Shown here in pieces: positions 10,335 through 20,001 of a stretch of DNA of 23,393 nt (positions are counted from its first letter, which is position 1; the number at the start of each line of letters is the position of its first letter). Origin of the DNA: Tieghemiomyces parasiticus (lineage: Eukaryota; Kickxellomycota; Dimargaritomycetes; Dimargaritales; Dimargaritaceae); assembly GCA_027575765.1 (NCBI GenBank), contig JANBPT010000779.1, positions 1 through 23,393 on the forward strand, written 5' to 3'. The translations under genes and the position numbers were made by a program. The notes beneath the pieces are model-generated. The model had not been told where the DNA came from and ran no database searches. It worked only from the letters and a program-made list of their open reading frames with translations.

Positions 10335-12701
10335 ATGTCTTCTCACACGACCGGTGCGGCCTCCGATGAGGATATTGACGACCCCCTAGCCTGGATTCAG
10401 CGCAGCCGCCGTCTCGAACAGCAGCGCAAGCAGGCCGCCAAGCAGCAGAAAAAACGGGCCAAAGCGGCTGCCGCTCAGGGCGCATCGAACGTTGAAGTCC
10501 AAGACTATGATGCCGGTAAGTACTGGCATGTGTCAGCTTCGTGGCCGGCTCAACCCAAATCGGAAATATCCCCCGGGGTCGTTGGTGTTGAAATCCACCG
10601 ACCGTCATTCAGGGCGCTAACTGGCCTTTTTTTTCCTTACCTCGGTACCTACCCCCACCGCCTCTTAACCTCTCCATCGTCTTGAATTTAGACGCCTTGT
10701 CAGGTATGAAGGTCGGACATGCCCTCACTGAGTTTGAGAGCGGCCAGGAACAAATTCTTACCCTTAAGGACACTGGTGTACTTGATGGAGAAGAGGACGA
10801 ACTGACCAGCGTGGGGCTTCAAGATCGCGAGAAGCTCCAGGACAACCTTACCAACCGTAAACGGAAATCCGGGTACTCCGGTTACGACGATGATGAGTTC
10901 CAGGGGACCATCGGCCGAAAGCGTACCGTGCTGGCCCACTACGACGAGGAAATTGAGGGTAGGCAGCGTCAGGGGTTCACATTGGCGCAGGGAGGAACGG
11001 TTAGTACGATGGCTGCCGACCAGTCTGACAAGGTGGACCCCGTACGTGGCCCCAGCACCGACCTGTCCTACGAAAGTAAGTACCTTTCCTATACCCCTTC
11101 CCTACCAGAACTAGGTCTGACATGAGGGATAGGTGAATACCATTTCGGTTGTGGTTTGTCCCTGTCTGATTCTGTACTGGGCGTATTCCTGCAACGATAA
11201 TTAGACTGCTTACAAGTCGGCCTCCACCTAACAGTCTACCGGCCGCCACAAATCCCTTCCTACCCTTGACTATATGTTAGAACACCGTGCGGTCCAGGAT
11301 TACTACACCCCGGAGGAAACCGATCTGACGTTCCGCAAGGTCAAGAAGAAGGCTAAAAAGGCCAAGAGGATACGCGTGCGGGAAGAAGATCCTGAGCGGG
11401 CAGCCGACCCAGCCCCATCGGCACGTTTCCGCATGGATATCAACGACCACTCACCTGCCGACCCCTCTGAGGAGAGCAACGTGGTGGACGACGACGACCT
11501 TCAAATAGCCCTCGCCCGCACCCGGCGACTCAAGATGCGGGAGAAGCGCACCGCGGTTGTCCCCACTGCTGAACAACTCGCTGAAGGTAGGTTTGACCCC
11601 ACGAAACCATGTTTTCTTTTTCAGCGCTGAGGTGCGACGCAACCGCTTCACTGAGTTGGTGCTTTTGAGATTTATATCTCTTCTCAAACCGGTCGGCTAA
11701 CCCATCCGTAGTATATATGGCACTCTCCCTATGTGCTGGTTTTATTTCGCCCACCCATATCAGAATACGGCCGCCAACGGACGGAGGCCGCCCTTAACGA
11801 GGCCGAGGATGAGTCCAAGCTCGTCGTGTCCGAAACGAGACAGTTTGTCGACGGCCTGTCCCTGCCACCACCACCAACGTCGCCCACTGCCACCATGTCC
11901 GCTGCAGGGGAGCCCGAATCGACGATGGCCGTGGACCTACCGGAAGAGGCGGGCGCTTTAGACGCTTTATTATCGCCCCAAGGAATGCCCCCAGCTCCAC
12001 TATCCCCGGAAGCTGTTCCAGATGAACCCGCCGCCGACACGGGACCCTCACTAACACAACAGGAGCCACTAGTCAGTGAAGGCCTGGCGGCGACTCTGGC
12101 CCTGCTCAACCAGAAAGGTATCCTCAAGAAGGCCACGCCCGAGGAGAAGAAGCGTGAGCAGATTCTACAGGATAGACAGCGGTGGATCGCCGAGCAACGA
12201 CGACTCGACCTGCAACGCGAGCTTCAGGAGAAGCGGGAGAAGGAGAAACGGCGAGCCCTGGGTAACAAGGACCGCAAGGGAGCGGCTGGGATGGAAGCCG
12301 AGCAGCGGCGGGAAGCCGAACTGGCAGCCCGGGACCGTGAACGCACACGGGAGGTGGAGGAACGGATGCGCCACTACAAGCCGGACGTGCGGCTCGAATA
12401 CACAGATGAATTTGGGCGCTCGCTGGGTCCCAAGGAGGCCTTCCGCCAGCTGTCGCACAAGTTCCATGGAATCTACTCGGGTAAGGGCAAGACTGATAAG
12501 CGTCTCAAGAAGATCGAGCTGGAACGTAAGCTGATGGCGGCCGGCAGTCACGATACTCCGCTGCACCTGGCTTCCATCTTCCAGAAGCAGCAAGAGGTCC
12601 GCCAGAGTCCCTACGTGGTGTTATCCACGGGTAACAAGCAGACCGTCCACCATCTGGGCCGGGAGCCCAACCCGGACGGTCCAAACGACGATACAAAGTA
12701 G
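10335..12701 (+). CDS. SNU66: Snu66/SART1 homologue, U4/U6.U5 tri-snRNP protein (four exons)
   Basis: Spliceosomal tri-snRNP component needed for recruitment and activation; nuclear. Exons 10335-10515, 10692-11075, 11281-11586 and 11764-12701 give 1809 nt and 602 residues, close to yeast Snu66 (587) and shorter than human SART1 (800). All three introns (176, 205 and 177 nt) are phase 1, with donors GTAAGT, GTAAGT and GTAGGT. Family landmarks in order: an acidic start with DPLAWIQRSRRLEQQ (about 16-30); ALSGMKVGHALTEF just after the first junction; QEQILTLKDTGVL; GYDDDEF and HYDEEIEG; DYYTPEETDLTFRKVKKK opening exon 3; a charged coiled-coil rich in Glu/Arg; and the signature YTDEFG...PKEAFRQLSHKFHG at residues 503-526, followed by SPYVVLSTGN near the C-terminus. 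The start at 10335 is preferred over a GTG-initiated extension because it matches the family N-terminus. Confidence 0.96.
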
Positions 12702-12768
12702 TGATTGACTCCAGAGCGGGTAGGGGATTCGTCCTGGGCTGTTATCTCGAAACTGTCGGCCATTGTGA

Positions 12769-12774
12769 AATAAA
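12769..12774 (+). terminator. Polyadenylation signal of SNU66
   Basis: AATAAA lies 68 nt after the SNU66 stop codon, in the right orientation and distance for its cleavage signal. Confidence 0.6.
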
Positions 12775-13215
12775 ATCACTTCCACTTGGAAACCTGGACC
12801 CACGAATTGCTTGAGTCGCGGGCGTTGGCTGTTCACCCAAGATGATGATTATTTTCAAGCACTCCTCCCCCACGGGTGCGATAGGGGAGTGGGTGAAGGC
12901 GTGACGACAAAACGTGGCCAACAGGGTCTAAGGTACCGATAACGCACCATGCCAATGAGCACACACGTTAACCCGAAGCCAAGCCAATAGATGGGACCCT
13001 CCCCCGTCCGGACCTGCCGCCTTGGATGATCGGATAGAGATAAAGGGGGGCACCCGCAGCCCCGCGCCTTCCCAACTCCGATACCCGACGGACTTGAATT
13101 TTTGGTGTTTTTTTTTTTGCTTCGTCCCAAACACGAGATCGCGCCCATCGCGACCGGCCGTCAAACCGGAGGTTGTCGGGCCATCGGAAGGGAACGGGAA
13201 AGAGCGAGATGACTA

Positions 13216-13252
13216 TTAAAAAAAATAATAATAATAATTAAAAATAAATAAG
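13216..13252. repeat. AAT-rich simple repeat
   Basis: An A8 run followed by several AAT units and A-rich variants (AATAATAATAATAATT), in an otherwise GC-rich intergenic stretch. Confidence 0.8.
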
Positions 13253-13462
13253 GTCGAGCCGCACAGAAGCATCTCGCATAGCGAACGCCCGGCGCATGTG
13301 TACCGTCGTTCCTCACCCTCCATCGACGGCCTAAAAGTGGCTCGGCTGGACCTTCCTATCTGCAGAAGGAACAACCAGCAGTATCGCGATAATCAGACTC
13401 GGACATACTATTTTATTCGTCACAAAGAAAAACCCATTTCTGCGGACGGCGGAGGAAAAGCG

Positions 13463-13482
13463 CGGGCGGGCGGGCGGGCGGG
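13463..13482 (+). repeat. (CGGG)5 tract, G-quadruplex candidate
   Basis: Five perfect CGGG units give five G3 runs separated by single C bases, followed at once by further G runs (GAGAGGGGGGTTGGG). This satisfies the usual G-quadruplex pattern with one-base loops. Confidence 0.85.
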
Positions 13483-14694
13483 AGAGGGGGGTTGGGCATT
13501 ATCGGACTCTGATCAGACATCTTGACGATGGGCACGGAGGCGCCACGTAGCAGCTCCGCTAATCTACGAGACGCCACCTTGTTATCGGCATTAGATACGA
13601 CGTTGGCGTGCAGAGCAGGTCAAGCCCGTTCCGTCCGTCCGTTGATTCTAACCTGGTGGATCGATAAAGGGGTAGGTGGTGTAGCTTCACCGTTGTGCCG
13701 CAGAAATCTATGGCAGCCTATTGTGGCCGTGTGTTTCAGCCTGCGCTACCGGCCTTGTAGACATGTATTGGGCCCCGTGGCGTCGACTTCCTTCTGGTGG
13801 GCCCCTAGCGGCTTGGGAATCATTTCCATTGCTTGGCCAGAACCGAGCGGTGTGGCTTGCACCGTGGGGGGGGATGAAGGGCCGTCTTTGCAGGGTTGTC
13901 GGATGGTAGCTACAGGCCTTGGGAAACGGTGAGGTCCTTGGCGGGGAAGGAAGCTGTCATGGGAACAAGTTGATGCCGTATGCTGTGGCAAACGGCCGTG
14001 CCAGGTGAGATGAACTGGTGGCCTGACGTTCTGCTGGTGGCTATGGCTTACAGGTAGGGGGTCAGTGTCCTTTGTCACAAGAGCAAGGTGCAATTTATCA
14101 CCGGCAACCCTTCCTTTACGTTTATACATGTTTGTTTTTTTTTGTTCTCGACTTTGATGGGTGTCACCGAACTCCCACGCCGCAAACGGCCTGGTGTTGC
14201 CATCACCAAGCGAATGTGCTGGTATATTAGCGCTGGCAGGGTTACCAAGGCGTAGACTACCCCTCACCTCGCGTCGCGGCCCAACAGAATAAACCCGTCC
14301 CCTCCTCTGAGTGGACCACTCGAAGGCGCGTACAAGTATTGAGGCTTTACATTAACTGCTGCTCGCCTTTTCTCCTCCCACCTTCTGTTTCTTTTTTTCC
14401 GGCACCGTATCCATGGGATCGCGACAGGAAACGAGGCTAGGTCAGGGTCCCGGCTTTCTGCCACCCGATCGGTGGGGATAGCCCCCAGGGTTGTGACTCG
14501 CTCTTTCCCCGAATTTGCCCGATAAGCTTCATTTCCCACTTATGCCGCAGGACAGGAGGGAGAGTGCGGGGTGGGAGGGAGAGATGTCGCCACCTTCCCA
14601 CCACAACCCCATACTCTTGTTTTGGTGCTTTCCGTAAGCGGCAGCTTCCCCACCACCAAGGCCGGAGGCTGGTCCGCGGTTTGAGCCGCCGCAA

Positions 14695-14702
14695 TATATA
14701 AA
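14695..14702 (+). promoter_or_regulatory. TATA box, probably of the gene at 14941
   Basis: TATATAAA, 238 nt before the ATG and followed by a long CT-rich leader. The spacing is similar to that of the TATAAAAA before the ABITRAM homologue (about 260 nt). Confidence 0.4.
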
Positions 14703-14940
14703 CCGTCCGCCCCTTCTTCTCTCTGCCACCCGATATATTAATCCAGTCAGCCGATGAAGTCCCACACTAAGCATCCTTTCTATACCCGCTCCCTCCCTAC
14801 TTCTAGTACATGTACATCATACCATCATTAGCCTAAACCAGACCCGTCCACTATTCACCCCTTCTCCTCTACACCTTGTACACTTTCCAACCGTCCTTCA
14901 CATCCACCTCCACAAGCCCGCACTCTCCCCGCCTCCAACC

Positions 14941-15198
14941 ATGTCTGCGTCTCAACTCTTCCGTTCCGTCTGCCGTCGCACCTTCACCTCGACCGCTGCC
15001 GCCCCGCCAACAACCTCCCGCCAGGTGACTACCATGGCCCGGCCCCTGGTGGTACTAGGAGTTGTCGGTGCCGCTACGGTCGCAGTGGTGACTACCTTAG
15101 TGAGCCGCTCTAAAGCGGCGACGGTTGCCGCGTCACGTGAGCGATTGGAACGTGGTGGCTTCGGGGTCGACGTCGAGCGGAGCGGCGGGGGTATCTAG
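14941..15198 (+). CDS. Small single-pass membrane protein, probably mitochondrial
   Basis: 85 residues, one exon, family not recognised. The first ~30 residues (MSASQLFRSVCRRTFTSTAA onward) are rich in Arg, Ser, Thr and Ala and lack acidic residues, as in mitochondrial presequences. A second Met (residue 32) is followed by one hydrophobic segment, PLVVLGVVGAATVAVVTTLV (about 35-54), then a short basic and Gly-rich tail ending in GGGI. Codon use is C/G-biased like the confident genes. It has a TATA box, a CT-rich leader and an AATAAA about 180 nt after the stop, so it looks like an expressed gene. A role as a small inner-membrane or respiratory-complex accessory protein is only inference from size and topology. 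Confidence 0.62.
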   Translation: MSASQLFRSVCRRTFTSTAAAPPTTSRQVTTMARPLVVLGVVGAATVAVVTTLVSRSKAATVAASRERLERGGFGVDVERSGGGI

Positions 15199-15715
15199 CC
15201 TCTCAAGGCTTATGGTTGACCCTACCAAGTGACAACCTGACCTTCCTTATGGAACGCCGTTGGTCTTTTACCCTCACCTTCTCCCCCCCCCCCGCCTCAG
15301 TGCTATTGTCACCATCACGTCAACTACGCACAATGCCGATTGTCACCCTCTTTTCTTTCGCCAACCCCTCACACTGTAATAAAACGCACCAAGTGCATCC
15401 CAGCTACGCAATCAACGTTTAATAAGGTAGCGGGTCCCTTAAAAGAGAAAGAAACCTCACCACCCCACCCACAGGCCAACCCCGACGCAAAATCTGGAAC
15501 GCTATTTCATTACAACCTATTAATAACCTATGACTTTATATTCGTACTATTGGTAAACCATTGCCTAGAGTTTGGTATTTAGTGTGCGGGGCGCCTACTT
15601 CTCCCGGGATTTCCTTGCCCGAGGGAATGGTAGGTAATGTTTGGGAGAGGGAGGAGGAGGAGGGGGGGAAAGCAGGCCAGTAATTTCAGTGGCGATCGCA
15701 AGCACCTCGTGTCTA
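15199..15715. other. Convergent intergenic region
   Basis: Holds the 3' untranslated regions of the small protein gene (+) and the Prp5-like gene (-). Contains a C10 run near 15285 and a purine-rich GGGAGGAGGAGGAGGGGGGG tract near 15650. No further gene is supported, and no obvious AATAAA is seen on the minus strand here. Confidence 0.5.
15378..15383 (+). terminator. Polyadenylation signal of the small mitochondrial protein gene
   Basis: AATAAA, 180 nt after the stop at 15198. The next gene is convergent and ends at 15716. Confidence 0.45.
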
Positions 15716-18700
15716 TTACGGGGATGCTTTGCGTTTCATCCCCACCTGACTGTCCGGTTTAACAGAGCCGCGCTCGGAAGAGGCATCTGAATCATATGAA
15801 TCCAGCCTATCAGTAGGAGTGGGTTGCGCGGGATCCTGTTCGCTCTATGCCAAAGGGAACATGGAAGGTATTGGACCACACACGTATGAAGGAAGTAAAA
15901 AAACAATAATGATGAATGGAATGTGGAGCGGGAGACAAAGCGGGGGTTGGTTAGCAAGCTCAAGTGATTTTAGGCGCGTAGAAGGAGAGGGCTGCTGTCA
16001 GCCTACGCGTCAGCCCGTTATCCTCGCGATAACCCTCTCCCTCCCTCCCCACCGAGAGGCGGTTCGCTCGGCCGTTCCAATGAAGTGGAGGGAGGGAGGA
16101 GGCATACTAATCAATGGAGCCGACCAGCTCGGCAGGCAACTTACCTCATTGGTCTCCACAGGATCGACGATAGCGGCCCCGGCACGCTGGAACACGAGGG
16201 TAGCGGAATTAGAAGATTGCTCAATCCTCGCTCGCTTGGTGGAGTCGGCTCCCAGGCCTTGGCGGCTAAACCCGAAACGGGCCCCTGCCAGCATGTGGTA
16301 GCTCATTATGCCATCGATGGTCGACTTCATAGCTTGGCGGGACGCCGATCCCCGATCCTTAGCCGGCGCCCGAGCTCTACCCGATTCCCGATCCTTAGCC
16401 GGTGCCCGATCTTTACCCGATGGTTTGGGGTCGGCCGGTGCCGGAAGTTTATCCGATGATTTACTTTTGCTCGATTTCTCAAGCCTGGCCTTTTGCCTAT
16501 ATCTTTTCAACCTAAAGGCCCTAGAGTCGTCCTCGGGGTCAACGATTGACGATACCTCGGCAGACGTCAGCACAAGTTTGCCTTTGCGCCCAAGATTTTC
16601 CAGTCGAGTGGCAAGTGACGATTGTTCTACTCGGATTCTTCGGCCAGATTCAGTTGGAAGCTCGCCTGTACCCGACACAGAGTTCCCCAACTGTCGGGCC
16701 GCTTTACCCTTTAGAGGAGGCCGGTTTTTTTCGAGTGTTTCCCGATACACGGGTCCGAACCAGCCTTCTTCATCGCTAACCTCCACTGCTGGTGAAGGTT
16801 CCTCCACTTTCGACGGATCAGGCTGATTGTCAGGTTAAAGCAGAGGGGGGGGGGTCCCGCAGGTATCGGATTACCACAATAGGAGGGTGGTAGGGGGGGG
16901 GTAAGACAAGGTGGGGTGAGGTAGTGAGAGGCGAGCAGATGTTGAATATATTTTTTTTTAAAAAAAAATACATATACACAGTGTGACATGGTGTGGGGGA
17001 GAGGGGTTAGTCGCAGGCGATGAAGAGGGCCGTTATGTAGACAGTTCGGGAAGTCAACGGACGTTGGCGCTACTCTCCTGACAAGGAATGGTGGGTATGT
17101 GATAAGCACATCCACGCCTCCTCCGTACGAAATACTTACCACGCCAGATGCAATACGAACATCGCTTGGGACTGTAATACCGAGCGAGTCCAGCTTCAAG
17201 ACCAGTGCAGCTCTCTCCTGCATGCGAGGTGGTACCGGCGTGTAGACTGAGCCCCGCAGACCAGCCCGCCCCGTTCGGCCGGCACGTTTTTCATATTTCT
17301 TAGTGATATCATCCGGCCTATAGTTGATGACGGTCCGAATTGACGGCATATCCAGGCCGCTCGCTAGTCGGGATGGTATGATTATGTCGAGAAGGCGGGT
17401 CACCGCAGCAAGGGAGAGATGGAGGAGAAAGGGGGGAGGTTAGTTTGACCTGCAGTCTTTTGTGAGGCGTGGGGGGGGGGTGGGAGGCAGGGTAAAGCCC
17501 AAAGTTGAAATGCCCAACAAGTAGCCAACATCACGATCCTAACCGGCTTAACTTACTAGCTCGGTCGAAAACTATCAGGACTTTGGCTTTGCCTGTGTAG
17601 AATTCGAATAATTCTTTGTCACGGAGGGCTTCGCAATTTCCCATGCAGAACCGAACTAGCGTGGCGCAAGAAAAATTGTACGCGAGGGAGAGAAGGGGTG
17701 GACAATTTGCCAGATTAGAGCAAGTTGGAAGGTTAGTAAACATCTAGGGAAGAATCTGCTTCCGCAGTTAAGGCGGGGAGGGGAAGAAGGAGGAGGGGGG
17801 GTGGCGGGCACCTTCAGAACATCAACCCTGCAGTCCACCTAGTGCAAATAGCGGGTCTCCACTCTAATCCCCAAGCGTTTGGCAATTCAGGCCTCCCCCC
17901 GCCCCCCTCCTAATTTATCGCGATCTGACATGGTGGTCAAGTCGTCTACCACGGGGGAGGGTGCAAGGGGAGTGGGGTAGAGAGAGGGAGAAAGAGGGGG
18001 GGTGTGAGAGAGGGCAAATAAAGATGACGGCCAAACACTTACATGGGATGGCTTTTTTCAGACAAATCATTGACACCAATCTCTCTTCCCGTCGGTTGTC
18101 CACGTAGATCAGAACCCCGCCAGCGGCGGCCAGCTTCGCGATGTTGTCACAAAACCAAGAGTCCAGGCCGTCCAGGCCCTTTAAGTTGAGTATGTTATGG
18201 TCCACGTTGGACAGGGATTCTTCACGGTGGGCCACGGAAATCTTGATGGGGTCACGCAAATGCTCCATGGCATATTCCGCGTTGGCTGGACTCGAGCGGT
18301 CGACCATCATGAGGGTCTGTCGGTCGGGCCGGACCTGCTGAAGGATGGAGGTAAGGAAACGGGCCATCTTTTTGCGAATGATATCGCCCAAATCGTCAAC
18401 GACCACCAGCGACACGTGGCGCAAATGGATAATGCCCTGTTGGACGAGCTCAACCACGCGTCCCGGGGTGGCCACCATGATATTCGCGCCACAGTTGGCC
18501 AGGCTCTCTTGGCTTATATCTTCGGAATCGCAAGCGTTCATGATCACCTTGCCGTAGGACTCGCCCAGCTGAGTAAGTTGCTTGGTGATGGGCTTCGCCA
18601 CTATGTCGGAATGCGCCAGCACCAGAGCAACCGGGCCCTTACAGTCCGCAGGGTCGGGCTGGTGGTGCACATGAGCCAGGAGGGGTAGCATATAAGCCAG

Positions 18701-19506
18701 ACGTCGGCCTATCCAGGCCTGCCAGATCACGAGGGCGTCCCGCCCGCTGAGCGCCACCGGCGCCAGCTGGCGTATAATAGCCGGGGGCGGTGAGCTGTCG
18801 CTGGGGCAGACAGAGTCGATCAGGGTGTCTTTGATACCGAGCTGCTTGAAGTCGCTGACTGGTTTGGGAACGTTTGATCCTACCGTTATCACTCCGCATC
18901 TGCTCCGAAACTTCTCGATCTCCTCGTCAGTTTGTGCCGCTACGTCCGGATGTTCCTTATAGAAGTTCCGATCAATTGGCGGGTATTCGATTTGGCTGTG
19001 GTCCACGGGCGGGAGCAGCTCGCTCTTCTGTTTGGATTCGGTTTCCTTGGGGTGTGGGAGAGGGTCCGGGTGTGATGAAGAAAATGAAGGCGGTCATCGG
19101 TTAGAGTCAGAGGGAAGGGGATAGCGGCTGGCTTCGGTGGTGGTCAGCACCATGCCTTTTTAAAACTGAAGACCGTCAGACCAGGGTCCGCACGGTGAAC
19201 ATGGTGCAGAGAGTGCCACCAGGTGCAAAGAGAAACAAAAAGCGCAGGGGTTCCTATTACACAGCCAACGAGTCTACTTACTTGGGTTTCACTGGCAGAC
19301 ATGTCGTCTTTTCCCTCCGCGGTATTGAGGCAGCCGGTTGGCTCCAAGGCACTCGGGGCAGTGGTGGGACTGGCAACGGACGCGTCGTTCAGCGATGCCT
19401 CGCTCTGCGGGGGGCAAGGCCTCGGCGGGCTCTCGGTGGCGTTCTCGGAAGTGGTCATTTCTCCCTGGCTGTCTGCAGTGGGGGTTAAGAGATGGTTCGA
19501 GAGCAT
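15716..19506 (-). CDS. PRP5-like: Prp5/DDX46-like DEAD-box protein with degenerate catalytic motifs (six exons)
   Basis: Exons 19506-19282, 19045-18043, 17655-17557, 17363-17140, 16822-16145 and 15844-15716 total 2358 nt, 785 residues. Every donor is GTAAGT and the frame closes to TAA. The family is recognised from the N-terminal VDHSQIEYPPIDRNFYKEHP, GITV-like KPVSDFKQLGI, VALSGRD, VRPDRQTLM, and C-terminal KRAGRTGRAG...VYT with ITVPSDV. Motifs, residues approximate: Q-motif Gln replaced by Ile; Walker A replaced by WQAWIGRR (183-190); Ia by AHSDI (219-223); Ib TPGR kept (268-271); DEAD by DDLG (292-295); SAT by VDR (323-325); motif V by TSGLD (443-447); VI begins KRAGR instead of HRAGR (468-472). 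ATP hydrolysis is therefore very unlikely; RNA or protein binding may persist. The 88-residue N-terminus is short and I see no DPLD motif. The tail (518-785) is Lys/Ser/Pro-rich and ends in MKRKASP. A second upstream Met (residue 17) is an alternative start. Confidence 0.9.
16351..16422 (-). repeat. Two tandem 36-bp units inside the Prp5-like C-terminal tail
   Basis: Units 16351-16386 and 16387-16422 match at most positions. On the coding strand they encode two 12-residue repeats, SGKDRAPAKDRE and SGRARAPAKDRG, in a Lys/Arg/Pro-rich low-complexity tail. The phase is a multiple of three, so duplication kept the frame. Confidence 0.8.
16950..16969. repeat. Perfect A/T palindrome A-T9-A9-T
   Basis: Twenty-base perfect inverted repeat without a spacer, inside the fourth intron of the Prp5-like gene. 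It could form a cruciform or an unstable intronic hairpin. Confidence 0.9.
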
Positions 19507-20001
19507 CGGGTAATGCGAGAATAGGCGGCTCTTCGCGTGCGGGTGAAACTACGACTAAGCTAGGCAGTGGATGCAGTGCAAGGTTGGCTCATATATGGGG
19601 ATTGACGAGGAGTTACGGCAGTGCAAGGGGAATGCATCCAACGTAAAACTGGAATGAGTAGGGGACTGCGATTCAATCCATGGGGGCTAGACGGTTCGAA
19701 TCAATCGGCACGGGCAAGCCTGAGGCTTGGGCTATAAAAATCCGAAAAGGCGCGAGCCCATGAAAAAAAAAAGAAAAAAAGAAAAAAAATTGGTTAGACC
19801 CAAAGCACGGCTGTCACAGATTCACGATACAGCTCGCCATACTCTGACACTTTCAAAGAGTGGCATACAGGCTGTCGGGATGAATGGGCAGTGGGCCACG
19901 GCTTCGTAAGCAACCTCCCTCCGACACTTTCCCTCTCTCGTCACTTAAAATTGGTACGCACCACCATTTTCTGATCGTCCACTTTGTTGTGATTGTCGAC
20001 C
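19507..20001. promoter_or_regulatory. Divergent promoter region of the Prp5-like gene and the ABITRAM homologue
   Basis: 495 bp between the two start codons. TATAAAAA at 19733-19740 points toward the plus-strand gene. An A-rich tract interrupted by single G bases (19762-19789) follows about 22 bp downstream and may exclude nucleosomes. No TATA is obvious for the minus-strand gene. Confidence 0.4.

Larger units (their letters stand above)
12702..14940. other. Intergenic stretch between SNU66 and the small mitochondrial protein gene
   Basis: Contains the SNU66 polyadenylation signal, an AAT-rich simple repeat, a (CGGG)5 tract and the TATA-containing promoter of the next gene, all listed separately. 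A 173-codon open frame lies at 14267-13746 (-), with an internal ATG giving MYKRKGRVAGDK, and a 136-codon frame at 13522-13932 (+). Neither resembles a known family, and frames of this length are expected by chance in GC-rich DNA. I do not call them genes. Confidence 0.5.

Noticed and set aside
13746..14267. 173-codon minus-strand frame
   Set aside because: No family resemblance, starts at GTG, and is overlapped by another long frame on the opposite strand; kept only as a note in the intergenic entry.
16308..16826. 172-codon plus-strand frame
   Set aside because: Shadow of exon 5 of the Prp5-like gene.
19762..19789. A-rich tract as a retroposon poly(A) tail
   Set aside because: No target-site duplication or upstream element body is visible; it sits just after a TATA box, where A-rich promoter tracts are common.
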